Source: Hypnocyclicus thermotrophus
GTDB taxonomy: Bacteria > Fusobacteriota > Fusobacteriia > Fusobacteriales > Fusobacteriaceae
NCBI RefSeq assembly: GCF_004365575.1
Contig: NZ_SOBG01000011.1
Location: 1 to 47,631 of the forward strand
Length of the DNA stretch: 47,631 nucleotides
Direction: 5' to 3'
Shown here: positions 17,896 through 26,411 of the stretch, one piece after another
How the letters are laid out: each line of letters starts with the position of its first letter
Numbering within the stretch: position 1 is the stretch's first letter
Position numbers and translations under genes: made by a program
Notes under the pieces: model-generated
The model's input: only the letters and a program-made list of their open reading frames with translations
What the model was told of the DNA's origin: nothing
Database searches by the model: none

Positions 17896-18786
17896 ATGGC
17901 GGATGATATAAAAATAAAATTTTGGGGAGTACGAGGTAGTCATAATGTGTTTGGTGACCAATATAAAAAATATGGTGGGAATACTACATGTTTATCTATT
18001 GAAATTGGTAAAAAAATAATGATATTTGATGCAGGAACAGGGATAATCAATTATGGTAAAGATATATTGAAAAATAAAAAAAATACAGAAATTAATATAT
18101 TTTTTACGCATACACATATAGATCATATACAAGGTTTGATGTACTTTACACCTATTTATATGAAAAAATATTTTTTTAATTTTATAGGTTCAGCAGTATT
18201 TACAGCAAGTTTTAGTGATATTTTAACTAATATAATGAGTCATCAATATTTTCCAGTAAAATTTAGACAAACAGGAAGTTATAAAAGAATATATGAAACC
18301 CATGATAATCAAATTATTATAATTAGAAAAGATAGTAACAATATAGAAATTTATAACAAAAATTATGAAACATATGAAATAGAAAAAGAAGATATAGTAG
18401 TTACTTGTATGCATGCAATTAATCATCCAGTTGGGGGAGTAAATATATACAAAGTAGAATATAAAAATAAAAAAATTGTATTTGCAACGGATGTTGAAAG
18501 TTATGTAGGTGGAGATGAAAAATTAATTGAATTTAGTAAAAATGTAGATATTTTGATACATGATAGTGCTTATTTAAATGATGAATACAAATTAAAACAA
18601 GGATGGGGGCATAGTACTCCTGAAATGGCAGCAGTAAATGCAAAGAAGGCGGAAGTAAAAAAACTTTATTTAACGCATCATAGTCCAGATGATACAGATG
18701 AAATTGTAGATAAAAAAGTAGAAATAGCAAGAAAAATATTTAAAGAAAGTTATTTAGCATATGAAACTTTGGAAATAAAATTATAG
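17896..18786 (+). CDS. Metallo-beta-lactamase-fold hydrolase
   Basis: A 296-residue cytoplasmic MBL-fold protein. Metal ligands are clear: THTHIDHIQG (71-80, HxHxDH), His177 in NHPVGG, Asp199 in FATDVE and a final LTHHSP (259-264). The N-terminal KFWGVRGS...GGNTTCLSIE...IFDAGTGI belongs to the subgroup of MBL proteins often found beside signalling proteins in Gram-negative bacteria. Possible activities are a cyclic-nucleotide phosphodiesterase or RNase Z-like enzyme. The neighbourhood (HD-GYP upstream, adenylate cyclase downstream) makes a phosphodiesterase attractive, but that is inference. There is no signal peptide. GGAGGG precedes the ATG; the next gene starts 15 nt downstream. Confidence 0.82.
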   Translation: MADDIKIKFWGVRGSHNVFGDQYKKYGGNTTCLSIEIGKKIMIFDAGTGIINYGKDILKNKKNTEINIFFTHTHIDHIQGLMYFTPIYMKKYFFNFIGSAVFTASFSDILTNIMSHQYFPVKFRQTGSYKRIYETHDNQIIIIRKDSNNIEIYNKNYETYEIEKEDIVVTCMHAINHPVGGVNIYKVEYKNKKIVFATDVESYVGGDEKLIEFSKNVDILIHDSAYLNDEYKLKQGWGHSTPEMAAVNAKKAEVKKLYLTHHSPDDTDEIVDKKVEIARKIFKESYLAYETLEIKL

Positions 18787-18801
18787 TTTGGGGGAGAATT
18801 T

Positions 18802-20067
18802 ATGAAAAAAGTTTTTTTAGGAATGTTTTTTATTTATAGCACTATTTTTGCTATAGAAAACTTAGAAACAAGTAATAATCAAAAATTAAACAAAGTAGAA
18901 GGGCTCGACTTAATAGCAATATTAGTAGAAAATGAAAATTATAATTTGGCTAATGATTTATTAAAAAATTTATCTGTTGAAGAAAAACAAGGGGAAAAAT
19001 ATTATAAAAATTTAGCAAAAATAAAAAATGGTCTTTCTGAAAAGGATGAAGCAATAAAATATTATAAATATATTTTAGAAAATTTTGATAATATTGATAA
19101 ATTATATTACAATTTTGAATTATTAAAAATATATGTAACTGATGAAAAATATAATAATGAAGTTATAAAAACTATAAAAAAAATCAAAAAATTTAAACTA
19201 GATAAAAAAAGTAAAAATAAATTAAAAGAACTTGAAAGAATTTATAAGAAAAAAGCTAATATTGAATATCTAAAAAATATAGAGTTAGGATTAGGATATA
19301 ATGACAATTTATATACATTAAAAGAAAATAAAATTGGAGATATGTATACAAATATGAACTTTACTCTAATGGGAGTTAATAAAATATCAGACAATTATAA
19401 TCTTACTTTTTTTACCTCTTATAGAAATCAACTTTATTCAAAAGAAACTACTAAAACAAATCATAATATATTTATAGGAGGACAACCTCAATATTTTATT
19501 AATGATACATTAAATATATCAGCGCCTAGTATGTTTAAATTAACATTTGAAAATGGGAAATATAGTGAATTTGGGATAAATATAGGGGTATTATCATTTA
19601 AAACTATAAATGATAAATCAAATATTAATTTTGGAATAGATATAGGATATAAAAATAATAAAATAGATAATTATAAAGGAACTACGATGACTCTTTATTC
19701 AACTTATAATTATTTAGATCAAAAAGAAATATTAAATACAATTAATTTTATAACTGGAAAAGAGAAATATAATGAAAGTACTTATGATAATAATTATATA
19801 AATATAGGAATAAATAGAACTCAAAAATTTAAAGAAAAATATAATATGAATTATGGATATATATTGTCTTATAAATTGAATAGTTTAGAAATTGATGGAG
19901 TTAAGAAAAAAGATATATCACATAACATAGCTGGAAATATTAGTGGGAAAACAATATGGGAAATGAATTGGAGCGTTGGGTATACATTTATATATGGAAA
20001 TTCAAATATCAATTCATATGATTATATAAATAATATTATATCAACTACACTTAGTAGAGAGTTTTAG
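18802..20067 (+). CDS. Exported protein with helical repeats and a C-terminal outer-membrane beta-barrel
   Basis: A 421-residue protein with a signal peptide (1-17, ending IFA) and a helical part with TPR-like character (about 30-150, NYNLANDLLKNL, EKDEAIKYYKYILENF, LKELERIYKK). About 260 residues of alternating aromatic/polar strands follow, such as NIELGLGYNDNLY, FGINIGVLSFKT and INFGIDIGYK. The last residue is Phe in LSREF, the C-terminal signal recognised by the BAM complex. It should be an outer-membrane protein with a periplasmic repeat domain. I do not recognise a named family. It is followed 10 nt later by the FecR-domain gene, which suggests a joint envelope function. Confidence 0.75.
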   Translation: MKKVFLGMFFIYSTIFAIENLETSNNQKLNKVEGLDLIAILVENENYNLANDLLKNLSVEEKQGEKYYKNLAKIKNGLSEKDEAIKYYKYILENFDNIDKLYYNFELLKIYVTDEKYNNEVIKTIKKIKKFKLDKKSKNKLKELERIYKKKANIEYLKNIELGLGYNDNLYTLKENKIGDMYTNMNFTLMGVNKISDNYNLTFFTSYRNQLYSKETTKTNHNIFIGGQPQYFINDTLNISAPSMFKLTFENGKYSEFGINIGVLSFKTINDKSNINFGIDIGYKNNKIDNYKGTTMTLYSTYNYLDQKEILNTINFITGKEKYNESTYDNNYINIGINRTQKFKEKYNMNYGYILSYKLNSLEIDGVKKKDISHNIAGNISGKTIWEMNWSVGYTFIYGNSNINSYDYINNIISTTLSREF

Positions 20068-20077
20068 GAGGGAAATT

Positions 20078-21097
20078 ATGAAAAAGACAATTTTAATGAT
20101 ATTTTATATAATGATTTTTAATATTATATTTAGTGCCTCTGAATTAGATTCTCTACTTCAAGATGATACAGAAAAATTCAAAGACTTATTAACTGAAGAT
20201 ACTATAAATGAAGTACCTAAAAAAGCTTTTGTATCAAAATTAAATGGGCAAGCATTTTTAAAACTGGATAATGATGATAGTTGGTATCAACTAGTTGAAA
20301 ATGCAGAAATAGAAGAAAAAATGACTATTTTAACTACAGAAAAAACAACACTTTCACTTAAAATGGAAGATGGAAGCTTTGTAAATATAGGAGAAAAAAC
20401 AAAAGTTTATATAGAGTCACTAAAAGGAAGACCACAAACAGAAGAAATAACAGAAACAGGGTTAAATCTATTATGGGGGAAAATATATTCAAATGTAAAG
20501 AAAAAAGTAGAAACAGGTGCAAAATACGAAGTAAAAACAGGAAGTGTAGTTGCCGGTGTTAGAGGAACAAAATTTACAGTATCGGCGGCTAAAAATGGTC
20601 GTTCTGATATTACAGTTTTTTCAGGAATTGTAAGTGTAAAAAAGATAGGTAGTGATTTAGAAATACTTGTAAACAAAAATCAAAAGGTAAAAGTAGATAG
20701 AAAAGGTAGTATAGGAGAAATAGAGCAACATCAAGAAACACCACCAGAAGAAGAAATAAACCCAGAAGAAACTATAGCAATTGTTGCTGAAAAAATAGAA
20801 GAAGTAAAAGAAACAAAAGAAGAATCTGAAGAAATAAAAACTCTAAAAGAAAAAGCAATAGAAAAAAAAGAGACTATAAAAGAAAAATCAAAAGAAGTAG
20901 TTTCAGAAGTAAAAGATGGGGTAAAAGAGGAAACAGTTAATACAAACCCAGAAGTAATATCATTAAAAAACAATTTAACTATGATTGATAATTTTGTTAA
21001 TCAAACTGTAGATCAAGCAAATGCAGTAGAAATAATTAAGAAAATACAAGAAATAGAAGAAGATAAAACAAATAAATTAATAATACAGATTAAGTAA
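20078..21097 (+). CDS. FecR-domain periplasmic protein
   Basis: A 339-residue exported protein with a signal peptide (about 1-19). A FecR domain (about 50-210) is seen as VSKLNGQAFLKLDND, TLSLKMEDGSFVNIGEKTKVYI, GLNLLWGKIYSNVKKKVETGAKYEVKTGS and VAGVRGTKFTVSA, then FSGIVSVKK. FecR in the iron-citrate system relays a signal from an outer-membrane receptor to a sigma factor. FecR-domain proteins without a membrane helix, as here, are also widespread and mostly uncharacterised. The C-terminal third is a highly charged Glu/Lys coiled coil. There is no ECF sigma gene nearby. The neighbours (OM barrel upstream, CHASE2 cyclase downstream) suggest a relay within the periplasm. Confidence 0.85.
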   Translation: MKKTILMIFYIMIFNIIFSASELDSLLQDDTEKFKDLLTEDTINEVPKKAFVSKLNGQAFLKLDNDDSWYQLVENAEIEEKMTILTTEKTTLSLKMEDGSFVNIGEKTKVYIESLKGRPQTEEITETGLNLLWGKIYSNVKKKVETGAKYEVKTGSVVAGVRGTKFTVSAAKNGRSDITVFSGIVSVKKIGSDLEILVNKNQKVKVDRKGSIGEIEQHQETPPEEEINPEETIAIVAEKIEEVKETKEESEEIKTLKEKAIEKKETIKEKSKEVVSEVKDGVKEETVNTNPEVISLKNNLTMIDNFVNQTVDQANAVEIIKKIQEIEEDKTNKLIIQIK

Positions 21098-21118
21098 GAT
21101 TAAAAAGGGGTAAAATAA

Positions 21119-21871
21119 ATGAAAAAAGTAATTATGAGTGTCTTATTATTAATGATAGTTGGTTGTATTAATTATCAAGAAGAAAAGCCAAAAGGTGAAT
21201 TAAAATTTATGATAAATTGGCCTAAAAAAGAGATAAATACAAATGTTAGTACAAATATATTACCAGAAACAAAAAAAATATCAATATATTTATTTAAATA
21301 TGATGGAAATAATTATAATAATTCTATAGAAATAAAAAAGGAAATAATTAGAAATGGTGAAAGTGAATATTTAATTACAATTGATGATTTGGAAGTTGGG
21401 AATTGGTCTATTGATATGAAAGCATATAATAGTTTAGATAAAGAATTAAATTTTATATATGATGATATCGTTATAAACGAAGGGACAAATGCTTATACAG
21501 TATTTTTTGGTGGGCCTAACAACATATATGGTATTTCTTTGGATACTACGACAAATCTTAGTGATTTTACTGGAATAGAATTTGAATCTATGGGATCAAA
21601 TTATAGCCATATTAATGTAGATTCTTCAACATACTCACAATATGATCATATTACTTATACATTATATGTAAGTACAAATTCAGATATGTCTAATGCTGTG
21701 CAAATATCAGAAGTAAGTTCTACTTATAGCGGAGAAATTATAAAATTCAATTATCCAATTGATTTTCCTTCATATGAGTTTACTCCAGGTCAAAAATATT
21801 ATTTTAAAATTAGAGGTGAAAATACTATAGGTTATAAAGATAGCAATATATTTACTATTAGTTTTCAATAA
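21119..21871 (+). CDS. Lipoprotein, short paralogue
   Basis: A 250-residue lipoprotein with a lipobox LMIVGC (Cys16). The mature part opens with GELKFMINWPKKE and NILPETKKISIYLF, contains DDLEVGNWSIDMKAYNS (a beta-sandwich-like domain) and a second part with LDTTTNLSDFTGIEFES and PGQKYYFKIRGENTIGYKDSN, which resembles a fibronectin type III-like fold. The first 240 or so residues parallel the next gene's product (INWPKK, NILPET, GNWSIDM, Y..FGGPN.IY), so the two arose by duplication. The function is unknown; it is likely anchored in the inner or outer membrane facing the periplasm. GGGG precedes the ATG. Confidence 0.75.
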   Translation: MKKVIMSVLLLMIVGCINYQEEKPKGELKFMINWPKKEINTNVSTNILPETKKISIYLFKYDGNNYNNSIEIKKEIIRNGESEYLITIDDLEVGNWSIDMKAYNSLDKELNFIYDDIVINEGTNAYTVFFGGPNNIYGISLDTTTNLSDFTGIEFESMGSNYSHINVDSSTYSQYDHITYTLYVSTNSDMSNAVQISEVSSTYSGEIIKFNYPIDFPSYEFTPGQKYYFKIRGENTIGYKDSNIFTISFQ

Positions 21872-21931
21872 TAGTAAATATGAAAAATAGGATTAAAGCA
21901 TTTTATATTAAAAAATTAAGGAGGAAAATAA

Positions 21932-23473
21932 ATGAAAAAAATAGGGATAATATTAATATTATTTACACTTTTGGGATGTTTTAATAATAGTAATGATGTA
22001 AAAGAACAGGTGAAAAATGCTACTGATATAACAAAAGGTGATGGTGAGTTTGTATTTAATGTAAAATGGCCTAAGAAAAATATAGTACAAAATTCTAATA
22101 TAATGGCAAATATACTTCCTGAAACTCAGACTATTGAAATTAATTTAAATCATGCCACTTTACAACAATCAAAATCTGTATCAATAGTTTATCCGGCTAC
22201 ATCAGCTAGTATTGATAATCTTTTAGCTGGACAATGGAATATCGATATTTCTGGTAAAGATAATCAAAATAATCCATTAAATGTTATATATGATTATTTA
22301 AATATTGGACCAGGAGTTAATTCTTATACTGCTATCTTTGGAGCGCCTAATATTATTTATAATACAAGTGTTGAAGGGAAAACTGTCTACCCATATGATA
22401 ATAAATCAAATGTAAATGCGGGAGATATTATATATGTAGATATTTCAAGCTTTAGTGGAATACAATTTGATTCTGTAGAATCAAATTGTAATTCTGATTT
22501 TGTTAGCCCATCATCGATAGATAATAATATTAATTATCAATTATATTTTGGAACAGCACCAACTTCATTATCTTTACAATCTGCAACAAAAAATTCAACA
22601 AGTTCAAATATACAATTACACTTTGATTATCCAAGTGATTTTACTACTACAGTTACAGCGCCAAATGATTATTATTATAAAATAGTTGCATCAAATAGTC
22701 ATGGAAGTACACATTCGCATATATTTAAAATAAAAATGTACGATAAAGGCATAGTAATAAATGATTATATAGAAAAATATAAAAATTTTGCATTTGAACT
22801 TTGGAAATATTTTTATTTTGCACAAGCTTCTACACAGGCAGCTATTTCTACAGAATATGTTGATTTAATGGATAGTAATAATAGTACAACAGGTGGATTA
22901 TTAATAACAGCAGATGAGTATGGACGTGCAACACAAGTAGAAAAATTATTTAGTAATTCAACAAATTCAAATATACAATATTTAGATTATAATGAGGCAC
23001 AATTAATATCTCTTCATGATGATAGTAATAAATTTGAAGCATTATTAAAATATGATACGAACGGAAATATTGAAGCTGTTGAAGTGTATGAAGACAAAGA
23101 TGGTAATAATAATATAGATTATAATACAGAACTAATAGAAAAATTTTATAATATAAATTATGACACAAATAATCATTTACAATCATTTAAATATGATAAA
23201 TATTCATATAGTACAAATACATCACCATCGTATATAGATGTAAATAAAACTTATGATGCAAATGTTACTTATTTAGGAGATCATTTTACAAGTTTAAAAT
23301 ATTATTATAATAGTAGTAATGTAGCTGAAATACAGTATGATTTTACTACAACACCTGGAGTAGTAACAGTAGATTATCACAGATATAGTAATGAAACATC
23401 TGATGAACATTTTAGAAATGATGAGAAAGAGATTTATACTAGTGAAAGTAGTGTAACAATGACAATAGATTAG
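21932..23473 (+). CDS. Lipoprotein, long paralogue with extra C-terminal domain
   Basis: A 513-residue lipoprotein with a lipobox TLLGC (Cys16). Residues up to about 270 are paralogous to the preceding lipoprotein (GEFVFNVKWPKK, NILPETQTIEINL, AGQWNIDISGKD, FGAPNIIY, FSGIQFDSVESN, YYYKIVASNSHG). The remaining 240 residues are an additional Tyr/Asn/Asp-rich beta domain with repeated motifs like YDTNGNIEAVEVYEDKDG, YNINYDTNNHLQSFKYD and YYYNSSNVAEIQYDF, reminiscent of YD/RHS-type repeats though not a clear match. It is surface- or periplasm-exposed. AAGGAGG precedes the ATG, and the cyclase gene begins 7 nt after its stop, supporting co-transcription. Confidence 0.75.
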   Translation: MKKIGIILILFTLLGCFNNSNDVKEQVKNATDITKGDGEFVFNVKWPKKNIVQNSNIMANILPETQTIEINLNHATLQQSKSVSIVYPATSASIDNLLAGQWNIDISGKDNQNNPLNVIYDYLNIGPGVNSYTAIFGAPNIIYNTSVEGKTVYPYDNKSNVNAGDIIYVDISSFSGIQFDSVESNCNSDFVSPSSIDNNINYQLYFGTAPTSLSLQSATKNSTSSNIQLHFDYPSDFTTTVTAPNDYYYKIVASNSHGSTHSHIFKIKMYDKGIVINDYIEKYKNFAFELWKYFYFAQASTQAAISTEYVDLMDSNNSTTGGLLITADEYGRATQVEKLFSNSTNSNIQYLDYNEAQLISLHDDSNKFEALLKYDTNGNIEAVEVYEDKDGNNNIDYNTELIEKFYNINYDTNNHLQSFKYDKYSYSTNTSPSYIDVNKTYDANVTYLGDHFTSLKYYYNSSNVAEIQYDFTTTPGVVTVDYHRYSNETSDEHFRNDEKEIYTSESSVTMTID

Positions 23474-23480
23474 GAGAAAA

Positions 23481-25808
23481 ATGATGTTACGAAAAAATAT
23501 AATTAAAAGTGGGTATATTATACTCACTTTTATGATTTTTATTTATATAATATACACAAATCTTGGAATGACTTTTTTTGAAATTTTTGAAGTAAAAACA
23601 TATGATATGAGATATAAAGCAATGGATATATTTGAGAAAAAAAATCGCGAATATGATGTAGTGATAGCTGGTGTTGATGAAAAAAGTTTAATTGAAATAG
23701 GTAAATGGCCTTGGGAAAGAAGTATACATGGCAAACTAGTTACAGCTTTAACTGAATATGGGGTAAAAAGTATAGGATTTGATGTATCTTTTACAGAAGA
23801 AGGTGTATCAAAAGATAAAATAGATTATAAAAAAAATATGAAAACAATAGTGGCTACTAAATATAAGCAAGGAATTATACCAGAACAAGATGCTATTGAA
23901 CTTTTAAAAGAAATAAATAAACTTGATACAGACCAAGACTATGAATTTGCTTTAGCATTAAAGAAAGCAAAAAATACTGTAATAGGAACTTATAATATTA
24001 TGGATATAGCAGAAGATATATCTAGATTTGAGTATAATAAAATATATTATCAAAAAAGCCGTTTTTATAAAATAAATGGAATATTAGACGAAATAAAAGA
24101 AGTAGGAAGAACAGGAGAAAGACGTGTAAAACCGTTTGAAATATATAAAATAATTCCTCCTATAGATATTATTGCAAAATTTGCATATGGAATAGCACCT
24201 TATGATGTAGGTAGACCAGATATAGATGGAGTTCTTAGAGGAATTGTTACTGTTACAAAAGAAAATTTATCAAATTTGTATTTTCCACCATTGTACTTAT
24301 TAGTGTACTTAAAATCAGAAAATTTAAGTATAAAGGATAATGTAGTATTAGATTTAAAAAATTCTAAAATAGATATTTTTAAAGATGAAAAACTATACAA
24401 AACTATACCAACAAATATAAATGGTTATCAAAGGCTTTTCTTTTATGGGAAAGGGCATACATTTAAATATATATCATATACAGATATTATTAATAAAAGA
24501 GTAGATAAAAAAGAACTTGAAAACAAAATAGTATTAGTAGGATATACAGATAGTGCAAAAGGACTATATGATTTAAGGGTAACACCTCTTGATCCTAACA
24601 CACCAGGAGTAGAGCTTCATGCAACAGCTATTCAAAATCTTATTGATAATAAATTTATGAAAAGAATAGAGGTAAAAGGAGAAGTACCACTTTTATTTTT
24701 ATTTGGAAGTTTAATTATATTTATATTGTCAATAAAGGATATAAATTTAGCACTTTCAAATATTTTAACTAATAGTGTTATAGTGACGTACTTGATTTTA
24801 TCTTATATTTTATTTAGAAAAGGTCTGTGGATAGAAGTTTTTTATCCAATTGTCGTTTTTATCTTAATATATTTAATTTTAACAATAGAAAATTATTTTT
24901 TAGAAGGTAAAGAAAAAAAATATATAAGGAATGTATTTGGGCATTATATTTCACCGATACTTGTAGAAGAGTTAGTAAAAAAACCGGAAATGTTGAAACT
25001 TGGAGGAGAAAAAAGAGAGCTTACTGCATTTTTTTCGGATATACAAGGATTTACTTCTATTTCTGAAAAAATGAGTCCAGAAGAATTAGTTGAATTTTTA
25101 AATGATTATTTATCAGTTTCAACTAATATTATATTAGAATATAAAGGAACTATTGATAAATATATAGGAGATGCGGTAATGGCTATCTTTGGAGCACCAA
25201 TCCAATTAGAGAATAATGCTTTAAATGCATGTTTTGCAGCACTAGAATACCAAGAAAAATTAGTAGAATTTAGAGAAAAATATAAAGAGAGTGGATATCC
25301 GCCGATATATGCAAGAATTGGTATAAACAGTGGAGAAATGGTAGTAGGGAATATGGGATGTAATATAGGTGAAAATAAAAAGTTTAATTACACTATAATA
25401 GGCGATGAAGTAAATTTAGCCTCAAGGCTTGAAGGTGCTAATAAAATGTATGGAACTTATATAATGATAAGTGAAAATACATATAAAAAAGTAAAAGAAG
25501 ACGTAGAAGCAAGACTTTTAGATTTAGCAAGAGTTAAAGGTAAAAAAGTAGCAGTAAAAACTTATGAACTAATGGCTAAAAAAGGAGAATTATCTCAAGA
25601 AAAATTAAAATTAAAAGAATTATATGAAAAAGGCTTAGATTTTTATTTTAATAAAGAATGGAAAAAATCAAAAGAGATGTTTTTAAAAGCAATTGAAGTA
25701 GATGAAAATGATGGACCGAGTAAGCTTTATATAAAAAGAATAGAAGAATATATAAAAAATCCTCCACCAGAAGACTGGGATGGAGTATATACATTTACTA
25801 CAAAATAA
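23481..25808 (+). CDS. CHASE2-domain class III adenylate/guanylate cyclase
   Basis: A 775-residue inner-membrane receptor cyclase. Order: TM1 (11-30), extracytoplasmic CHASE2 sensor (about 35-395, YDMRYK..., VVIAGVDEKSLIEIGKWPWERSIHG, IGFDVSF, GVELHATAIQNL), three TM helices (402-470) and a class III cyclase domain (507-700). Metal Asp residues are in FSDIQGFT (518-525) and KYIGDAVMAIFGAP (560-573). TIIGDEVNLASRLEG (638-652) supplies the transition-state Asn and Arg. Lys560 with the Thr/Asp near 638-642 favours ATP over GTP. The C-terminus has a short TPR-like segment. The start is 23481 or 23484 (AGGAG upstream). It is the last gene of the cluster and probably makes cAMP in response to a periplasmic signal. 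Confidence 0.92.
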   Translation: MMLRKNIIKSGYIILTFMIFIYIIYTNLGMTFFEIFEVKTYDMRYKAMDIFEKKNREYDVVIAGVDEKSLIEIGKWPWERSIHGKLVTALTEYGVKSIGFDVSFTEEGVSKDKIDYKKNMKTIVATKYKQGIIPEQDAIELLKEINKLDTDQDYEFALALKKAKNTVIGTYNIMDIAEDISRFEYNKIYYQKSRFYKINGILDEIKEVGRTGERRVKPFEIYKIIPPIDIIAKFAYGIAPYDVGRPDIDGVLRGIVTVTKENLSNLYFPPLYLLVYLKSENLSIKDNVVLDLKNSKIDIFKDEKLYKTIPTNINGYQRLFFYGKGHTFKYISYTDIINKRVDKKELENKIVLVGYTDSAKGLYDLRVTPLDPNTPGVELHATAIQNLIDNKFMKRIEVKGEVPLLFLFGSLIIFILSIKDINLALSNILTNSVIVTYLILSYILFRKGLWIEVFYPIVVFILIYLILTIENYFLEGKEKKYIRNVFGHYISPILVEELVKKPEMLKLGGEKRELTAFFSDIQGFTSISEKMSPEELVEFLNDYLSVSTNIILEYKGTIDKYIGDAVMAIFGAPIQLENNALNACFAALEYQEKLVEFREKYKESGYPPIYARIGINSGEMVVGNMGCNIGENKKFNYTIIGDEVNLASRLEGANKMYGTYIMISENTYKKVKEDVEARLLDLARVKGKKVAVKTYELMAKKGELSQEKLKLKELYEKGLDFYFNKEWKKSKEMFLKAIEVDENDGPSKLYIKRIEEYIKNPPPEDWDGVYTFTTK

Positions 25809-25831
25809 AAAGTGAGTTTTTCTCACTTTTT
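25807..25831. terminator. Bidirectional terminator between the cyclase and mntP genes
   Basis: A perfect 10-bp stem AAAAAGTGAG / CTCACTTTTT (25807-25816, 25822-25831) with a T5 loop, flanked by T-rich sequence on the plus side and A-rich on the other. It is shared by converging transcripts. Confidence 0.85.
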
Positions 25832-25834
25832 ATT

Positions 25835-26086
25835 TTATATAAAAAAAGTTTTTATGCCAAGAATTATAAGAACAAAAGCACCAAAAAATTCTGCCTTTGT
25901 GGTTAAAAATTTATTTGCTTTATTTCCAATATACACTCCACTAAAACAAATAATAAAAGTAATAAATCCTATGATAGCAACTGAAAATATAATATTTAAA
26001 TGTTTTGTAAAAGCTAAAGAAAATCCAGCGGCTAGCGCATCTATGCTTGTAGCAATAGCAAGAAGAATAAGGTTATAGTTTAACAT
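25835..26086 (-). CDS. mntP: C-terminal half of MntP manganese efflux pump (split gene)
   Basis: An 83-residue membrane protein with three hydrophobic helices that corresponds to the second Mntp (DUF204) repeat. LLAIATSIDALAAGFSLAF carries the conserved DAxA metal motif, and GFITFIICFSGVYIGNK...KAEFFGAFVLIILGIKTF matches the usual C-terminus. Full-length MntP is about 185-190 residues with two such repeats. Its ATG overlaps the TGTTAA end of the N-terminal half in a 7-nt overlap (26080-26086), so it could be translated by coupling. A stop codon immediately precedes the ATG in its own frame. No strong Shine-Dalgarno is seen. It could be a functional split subunit or the product of a frameshift. 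Confidence 0.75.
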   Translation of the reverse strand: MLNYNLILLAIATSIDALAAGFSLAFTKHLNIIFSVAIIGFITFIICFSGVYIGNKANKFLTTKAEFFGAFVLIILGIKTFFI

Positions 26087-26382
26087 TTACCATTTCTTTC
26101 GCATTGTTCCTCTTTGTATGCTTCATGTAGCATTTTAAGACCTATTCCAATTAATAAAACAGATCCAATTATATTATTATAATTATGAACTAAATTATAA
26201 ATACTTTTTCCTAAAAAAAATCCTAATAATGGCATGAATGCCTGAAAAATAGAAAAAGTAAGTGCTACAGTAAGTGCTTGGTTTATTTTTAATCTTTTAA
26301 CAGCAACACCTTGAGATATAGATACTGCAAAAGCATCCATTGCTAATCCGATACTTAATAAAATCAATGTAAAAATAGTCAT
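26080..26382 (-). CDS. mntP: N-terminal half of MntP manganese efflux pump (split gene)
   Basis: A 100-residue membrane protein equal to the first Mntp repeat: LILLSIGLAMDAFAVSISQGVA with the DAxA motif, then FSIFQAFMPLLGFFLGKSIY and IGIGLKMLHEAYKEE. MntP exports Mn(II) to prevent manganese toxicity. The protein ends with CERNGKC, where intact homologues continue through a charged linker into the second repeat. The second half follows in a different frame (a 1-base indel would rejoin them). GGGG about 10 nt upstream of the ATG is the ribosome site. No yybP-ykoY manganese riboswitch is evident in the short upstream gap. Confidence 0.75.
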   Translation of the reverse strand: MTIFTLILLSIGLAMDAFAVSISQGVAVKRLKINQALTVALTFSIFQAFMPLLGFFLGKSIYNLVHNYNNIIGSVLLIGIGLKMLHEAYKEEQCERNGKC

Positions 26383-26411
26383 AAATTCTCTACCCCTTTA
26401 TAAAATTTTTA

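Noticed and set aside
20078-21097. FecR gene as part of a classical FecI-FecR-FecA iron system
   Set aside because: No ECF sigma factor and no TonB-dependent receptor are present; the adjacent barrel lacks a plug-domain pattern.
25812-26078. Plus-strand open frame opposite the mntP halves
   Set aside because: The minus-strand frames carry the conserved MntP motifs; the plus frame is a shadow without a ribosome site.
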